Both the position numbers and the translations under genes were made by a program. The notes beneath the pieces are model-generated. The model saw nothing but the letters and a program-made list of their open reading frames with translations. It had not been told where the DNA came from and made no database searches. Positions 59,881 through 64,000 of a stretch of 64,000 nt of DNA are shown here, piece after piece (the stretch's first letter is position 1; every line of letters starts with the position of its first letter). Source of the stretch: Aporrectodea caliginosa (Eukaryota > Annelida > Clitellata > Crassiclitellata > Lumbricidae); NCBI GenBank assembly GCA_020284085.1, contig JACEVL010000415.1:1230879-1294878 (forward strand), given 5' to 3'.

Positions 59881-60430
59881 ACCGCTTCTTCGCCGAATAT
59901 TAAAAAAACTCACGGGTTTTTCGGTTCGATTTTGTCGCTGTTTTCTTCCGTGTCTTCTGCCAACTTCCCGGGAAGAATGGAGGTCGCTAAATCCGACAAA
60001 TCCGAAGTTAATGCGTGCGCTCAGTCCAACCCGCGGCGACCGCACGTATATAGGACGGCGTCTCTCTGTACAGTGTACACACGCAACGCACAGACGACGG
60101 ATGCCGCGTGGCCAACGGTGGATTGCCAAGATCTGGCATGGCACGCCAGGACCGTCAACGTCGGTCGGCGGGGCCTCCTCGTCTGTCCTTCCGCATTGAA
60201 ATCGGTCTGTTGTTCGGACAATAATGGCCGCCGGCTGATAATACTGCGCAATTAGGAGGCCATGAGCGTTCGATATCATGTGGGGAAGAATAAAACTTAT
60301 TCGCCGTCTGAGGCATAAATTCTTTTCACGCGCCTTAGGTCTATTATTGAAGTCGCTGAACCTTGGCAAATGTGTCTTTTCATCGCGTGTGTGTGCTGGT
60401 CGCTGCAGAATCCGAGCCCGAAAATTCATA
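59880..60430. promoter_or_regulatory. CpG-rich patch, possible promoter or 5' exon
   Basis: Dense CG dinucleotides (CCGCGGCGACCGCACG, CGTCAACGTCGGTCGGCGGG), ORFs open on both strands as expected of GC-rich DNA. A 187-codon minus-strand frame has no recognisable family. Confidence 0.35.
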
Positions 60431-60499
60431 GCATCCTAGTGGTTGTGGCTCTATAGAAATCATAAAAATAGCCTACATGAAAAATGGATATTTTTTCGC

Positions 60500-61830
60500 T
60501 TGAACTATTATATAATTATTAGGCCTATAGGCCTAGGCCTAAGACGAAACAGTCAAATTTACCAAATCCTCACTGTCGTCATCATCATCATTTTCGTCAT
60601 TGATCAGCATAATTATAGGCTATTGCATTATCATTACGTCATCGTCGTAGCCTAATCATCATCATGACCATCGTCGTCGTCATCATCAGCCTATAATAAT
60701 AGGCTAATTATAAAATCGTCGTCGACGTTGTCATTTAATTAGGCCTATCGGTTGACAGAGGTAGCTGTGGTAATAGACCTTCATGCAGAGAAGTAGCCAG
60801 CAACTGGTAGAGTTCATTGACCTTGGCTATTTTAATGAAACCACAGTAGGCCTAGGCCCTATAGGCCTATAACCGACTGAATATTGGCGACTGTTTTAGG
60901 CCAGTCACTGCATGGCACAAGGAAAATCGACTGTGGTTGGTTAGGCTACAACACGACAACACAGTATAATTATTTATACTGTGACGCACCTTAATTAGCG
61001 CCCATAATGTAGCTTAATTAGGCCTACCATCCGTCAGATTTTAAAATGAACACTCGTGCCTCTGCTCGAATTTCCTCGAAAGGGAACATGGGCGATAATA
61101 CGTGTCTCAACGCAACTAATCTTTTGCTAACTAGGCTAATTAAATTAGGCCTAATTTTGCTAACTAGGCTAATTAAATTAGGCCTAATTTTAATGGCACA
61201 AGGAAAATCGACTGTGGTTGGTTAGGCTACAACACAACACGACACCACAGTATAAATAATTATACGTTACGATGCTGACGATGCTGGTTACAGCTGTGTA
61301 GGCTATCCATCGATGTAGGCCTATAGGCTATTACTATAGGCCTACTAATTAATATAGGCCTAGGCCTGCTAATATACGTCGATGTGTGTATCCTAGCCAA
61401 AAGATCCTAATATCACGTAGACTTCTGACCTAAGCTACCTGATAGGGGCCTAGCCTATAAGTCTACGCCTACGGTCGCCTACCTTTATAATGCTATCGAT
61501 CCGTAATAACTTTCCGCCACTAATAATACCTGCGGTAGTGCCAGTCTCAAACCCGGACAGTGGAAGTGTGCGACGCTAATCAGCTTCGTTATGACAGTGT
61601 CGTTAAACAGCCACTAGGCCTAACCAAGAGCGGGTATCGAAGCACTTAGGCTAATTGACGGAGTGTCTGTAGGCCTACTCGATAAATTATTTAGGCTATA
61701 GGATTGTTGATTTGGCCAGCGCTTTTTTGTGAGGTAGGGCCTACCTAAAATGCTCTAAGCCTATAGGCTATAGGTCTAGTTATTAAGTTTCCTGATACAT
61801 AGGCCTACATTATATAGGCTAGACGTATCA
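60500..61830. other. TAGGCCTA-rich region with local duplications
   Basis: Dozens of TAGGCCTA/AGGCCTATAGGC motifs. A 34-bp unit (TTTTGCTAACTAGGCTAATT plus AAATTAGGCCTAA) is tandemly doubled at about 61120-61190. A block of about 58 bp starting ATGGCACAAGGAAAATCGAC occurs at 60912-60969 and 61193-61254. Confidence 0.8.
61534..61620 (-). repeat. 110-bp interspersed repeat, copy 5
   Basis: On the minus strand, GTTTAACGACACTGTCATAA, then GATTAGCGTCGCACACTTCC and GAGACTGGCACTACCGC. Confidence 0.75.
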
Positions 61831-62017
61831 AACACTGGCCGTTTTGCGTAGCAGCCCGATAGGCTATGCACAAACGTCTTTGCATCAGATCAGGAATCGA
61901 ATGATATCCGGGCAGAAAGTCTGATGGACATTACACACAGGCTCAGTCACTGAAACACATCCAGGCGACAGACGCCCGCGTTTAAATGTTTAAACGTTCT
62001 ATGTTTCAAGGTCTACC

Positions 62018-62192
62018 CATGGGCGTAGCCAGAAAAAATCTTCGGTTTTTTTTAAAGATTTCGGAGGGGGTTTCCATTGAAAATCGTCGCAAAAGTCCAG
62101 GTATTTGTATTTTGCATGTAAGAGCATATACATTTTTTTCGAAAACTTATTTCGGGGGTGTGAACCCCTAAAACCCCCTAAATACGCCCATG
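62018..62192. mobile_element. MITE, 175 bp, CATGGGCGTA family, youngest copy
   Basis: Ends CATGGGCGTAG and, inverted, CATGGGCGTATT. Perfect 8-bp duplication GGTCTACC at 62010-62017 and 62193-62200. Interior GGAGGGGGTTTCCATTGAAA and GTGTGAACCCCTAAAACCCC. Confidence 0.93.
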
Positions 62193-62329
62193 GGTCTACC
62201 GTAACATTGCATGCAAGCCCGCTGCATAACTTACGTCTTGACCGACTTGTATAGTAGGGCCTAGCCAGCCGCCTAGGACTTTCTGAATAAAGAAATGTAT
62301 TCGACTGCATAATGCCATCAGTCTATGAC

Positions 62330-62740
62330 CACTTCGGTTCCTCGGACCACTCGAAAGACGTGGCGCCCTCTTTATGTTTTCATTCGACGTCAATGCATTG
62401 GCTGGCGTCGTATGTTCCGACCATAATGCGCCAATCTGGACAACACGCACACGTGGCGCCGTCTAGTGCGATCATCTATCAAGGCATTCAATATATTTCC
62501 GACAGCGGCTAATTCGCCCGAATGACCGAACGACTTTCGTCCGGTGCGAAGCAAAACTTTTATCTTTCGAGGGAGGAAAATCAATAGGCGAAATGCTCAA
62601 GATCGAAAATGGCTATCAAACTAGACGTCGCTCGAACGCCGCTGGTTAGAGTCTAACCAGCGGCGTTCGAGCGACGTCTAGTTTAGACGACGACCGAGAT
62701 GGCCGCCATGATTGGCAACGCGATCTTGAGGACGATAGGG
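62330..62740. promoter_or_regulatory. CpG-rich patch with YY1-like and CCAAT-like motifs
   Basis: CG-dense from 62360. GAGATGGCCGCCATGATTGG at 62697-62716 combines a YY1-type ATGGCCGCC, its inverted GGCCGCCAT, and ATTGG (inverted CCAAT). The 67-base palindrome lies just before it. No downstream exon identified. Confidence 0.4.
62618..62684. repeat. Perfect 67-base palindrome (33-bp arms, 1-base centre)
   Basis: Left arm 62618-62650 starts AAACTAGACGTCGCTCGAAC; right arm 62652-62684 is its exact reverse complement. Confidence 0.98.
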
Positions 62741-63454
62741 ACTCCATATCGCAAATGTCTCGCGTTCGATGAACTCAACGCATACAATCTTTCGTTCTGC
62801 TAGACAAAGCGATATTGGTTGGGCCTGTGCAGTATGCAAGGCAGTACACTCCCACGATGTGTATTGATTGCATTTTACAGGTTTACCCAATTTATCGATA
62901 AGCTACCGTCGCAGATAAATGAGAGGCTTGGGTGACAGAGTTTAAGTTTGAAGCACCTATATACGCCAGGTTGTAATACGCTGTGTTAGCTTAGACTTAG
63001 ACTATGGAAACCATTGGAAAGATATATCGATTTTCAAAAGCCAAGAATCTTCTGTCGAGCAGATGCTGAGGCCTGGACCAAATGGTCCACTGACTTTCTT
63101 GAATCCATAGGCCCTACCACCCACCTAACATGTGTTCCGGAAAGGCAAAACATGAAAACTAGGGTCACCGCCTGATGTGGGCCAAAAAGTTCAAATCTAA
63201 AATCATGAAAGGGACAAGTGCTCCATCTTGCCCCTGTTATGTGAACACTGGTCCAAACATGAATCTTGGTATTATTGGGTCCTGCGTAGACAATTTCTGC
63301 CTTTTAGGCCTACATGATGTATGCATGCATTGTACGATTGCACCATGCCAGCATTTTCATAGGCATTACATGGGACCATGTAGGCTCTATACGAGTCCCA
63401 TATGGGAATATGGGCTCCATGGAGGCGTACTGGCAGGGTACGTAGCTATATACT

Positions 63455-63565
63455 GCTAGGGTTGCCAGGTGTCCGGTAATGAACCGGACAGTCCGGTATT
63501 TAGATAATTTGTCCGGTCAGAAATTTCAGACGTTACCGGACATGGCGGCGTCCGGTAATAAAGAC
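63455..63565. mobile_element. Possible DNA transposon end, repeated TCCGGTAAT motifs
   Basis: TAGGGTTGCCAGGTGTCCGG followed by four TCCGGTA/TACCGGACA repeats in both orientations. The opposite end was not found. Confidence 0.3.
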
Positions 63566-63819
63566 CCGCCCGTCATTGTGGGCTGCCTGAACCGGCGACG
63601 GGCCTGGCATGACCGAGGTTTAGTTCATTTCTTAACCCCAATAATGTGCTTCCCTAAGTATTGCTGTTCTCTCTATCTTAACCTATGTAAGGTATGTAAG
63701 TACGGAGGGGCTGGATGGGGTAGACCATGAACATTTGGATATTATTAATTAAGAAGTCCATGGGTAGACATACAGCATCGACAGACCATGGAAGATTCTC
63801 ATAACCCCGAATTGACCCT

Positions 63820-63823
<4 letters not shown>

Positions 63824-63870
<47 letters not shown>
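63824..63870. repeat. (TC)n microsatellite
   Basis: About 47 bases of pure TC. Confidence 0.98.
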
Positions 63871-63873
<3 letters not shown>

Positions 63874-64000
63874 TTGGCTACAGTCAATGAATCATCCAGG
63901 CTCATCCTAGATATGATACCCCCATCCGAGGCATATCCATCATCACATTGGGATGATTGGGACACACCCGGCCTGGCATACAGCTCATGCTTCAAGAGTT

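Noticed and set aside
59866..60429. 187-codon minus-strand ORF
   Set aside because: The region is GC-rich so stops are rare. The protein has no family features, and plus-strand frames are also open over the same bases.

Overview
The window is animal (metazoan) nuclear DNA. It has spliced exons with metazoan splice signals, long introns, very many microsatellites and minisatellites, tRNA-derived SINE-like repeats, LINE 3' ends and many short hAT-like DNA transposons. The recurring GGCGCTATATAAAT repeat tails and the TAGGCCTA-rich stretches are reminiscent of marine invertebrate genomes. I cannot place the phylum from sequence alone.

Only one gene can be supported: the 5' part of a teneurin (Ten-m/Odz type II transmembrane receptor) on the minus strand, running from about 17.66 kb down to 2.02 kb and continuing off the left edge. 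I rebuilt eight exons by hand from homology, splice signals and reading phase. In transcript order they are 17662-16856 (5' leader and start of the cytoplasmic domain), 13723-13445 and 9525-9240 (cytoplasmic domain), 7441 to about 7215 (juxtamembrane and transmembrane segment), 5779-5490 and 4339-4231 (extracellular domain before the EGF repeats), 3449-3348 (EGF 1) and 2211-2017 (EGF 2 and 3). All junction phases agree: 1, 1, 2, 1, 0, 1, 1, 1. A further frame-compatible cassette exon is likely at 14996 to about 14835. The rest of the extracellular part lies outside the window. A CpG-rich patch at about 17.44-17.99 kb covers the first coding exon and is the best promoter candidate.

2-18 kb: teneurin exons among introns filled with SINEs of two families (called SINE-A and SINE-B here), a LINE 3' end, minisatellites and two hAT-like elements. 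One hAT-like element is intact with a perfect 8-bp target duplication; the other lies next to an exon donor.

18-64 kb: upstream or intergenic DNA, or long 5' introns, with no convincing coding gene. It holds (a) at least seven hAT-like non-autonomous elements, most with perfect 8-bp target duplications, one nested inside another; (b) a hAT-type BED zinc-finger fragment at 41.1-41.4 kb; (c) a 156-175 bp MITE family; (d) an interspersed repeat of about 110 bp in five copies across the window; (e) two large hairpin-forming palindromes at 36.2 and 62.65 kb; (f) many tandem arrays; and (g) CpG-rich patches at 30.5, 53.1, 60.1 and 62.5 kb that could be distal promoters, 5' exons or enhancers. Nothing in the window looks prokaryotic; there is no operon and no CRISPR array.
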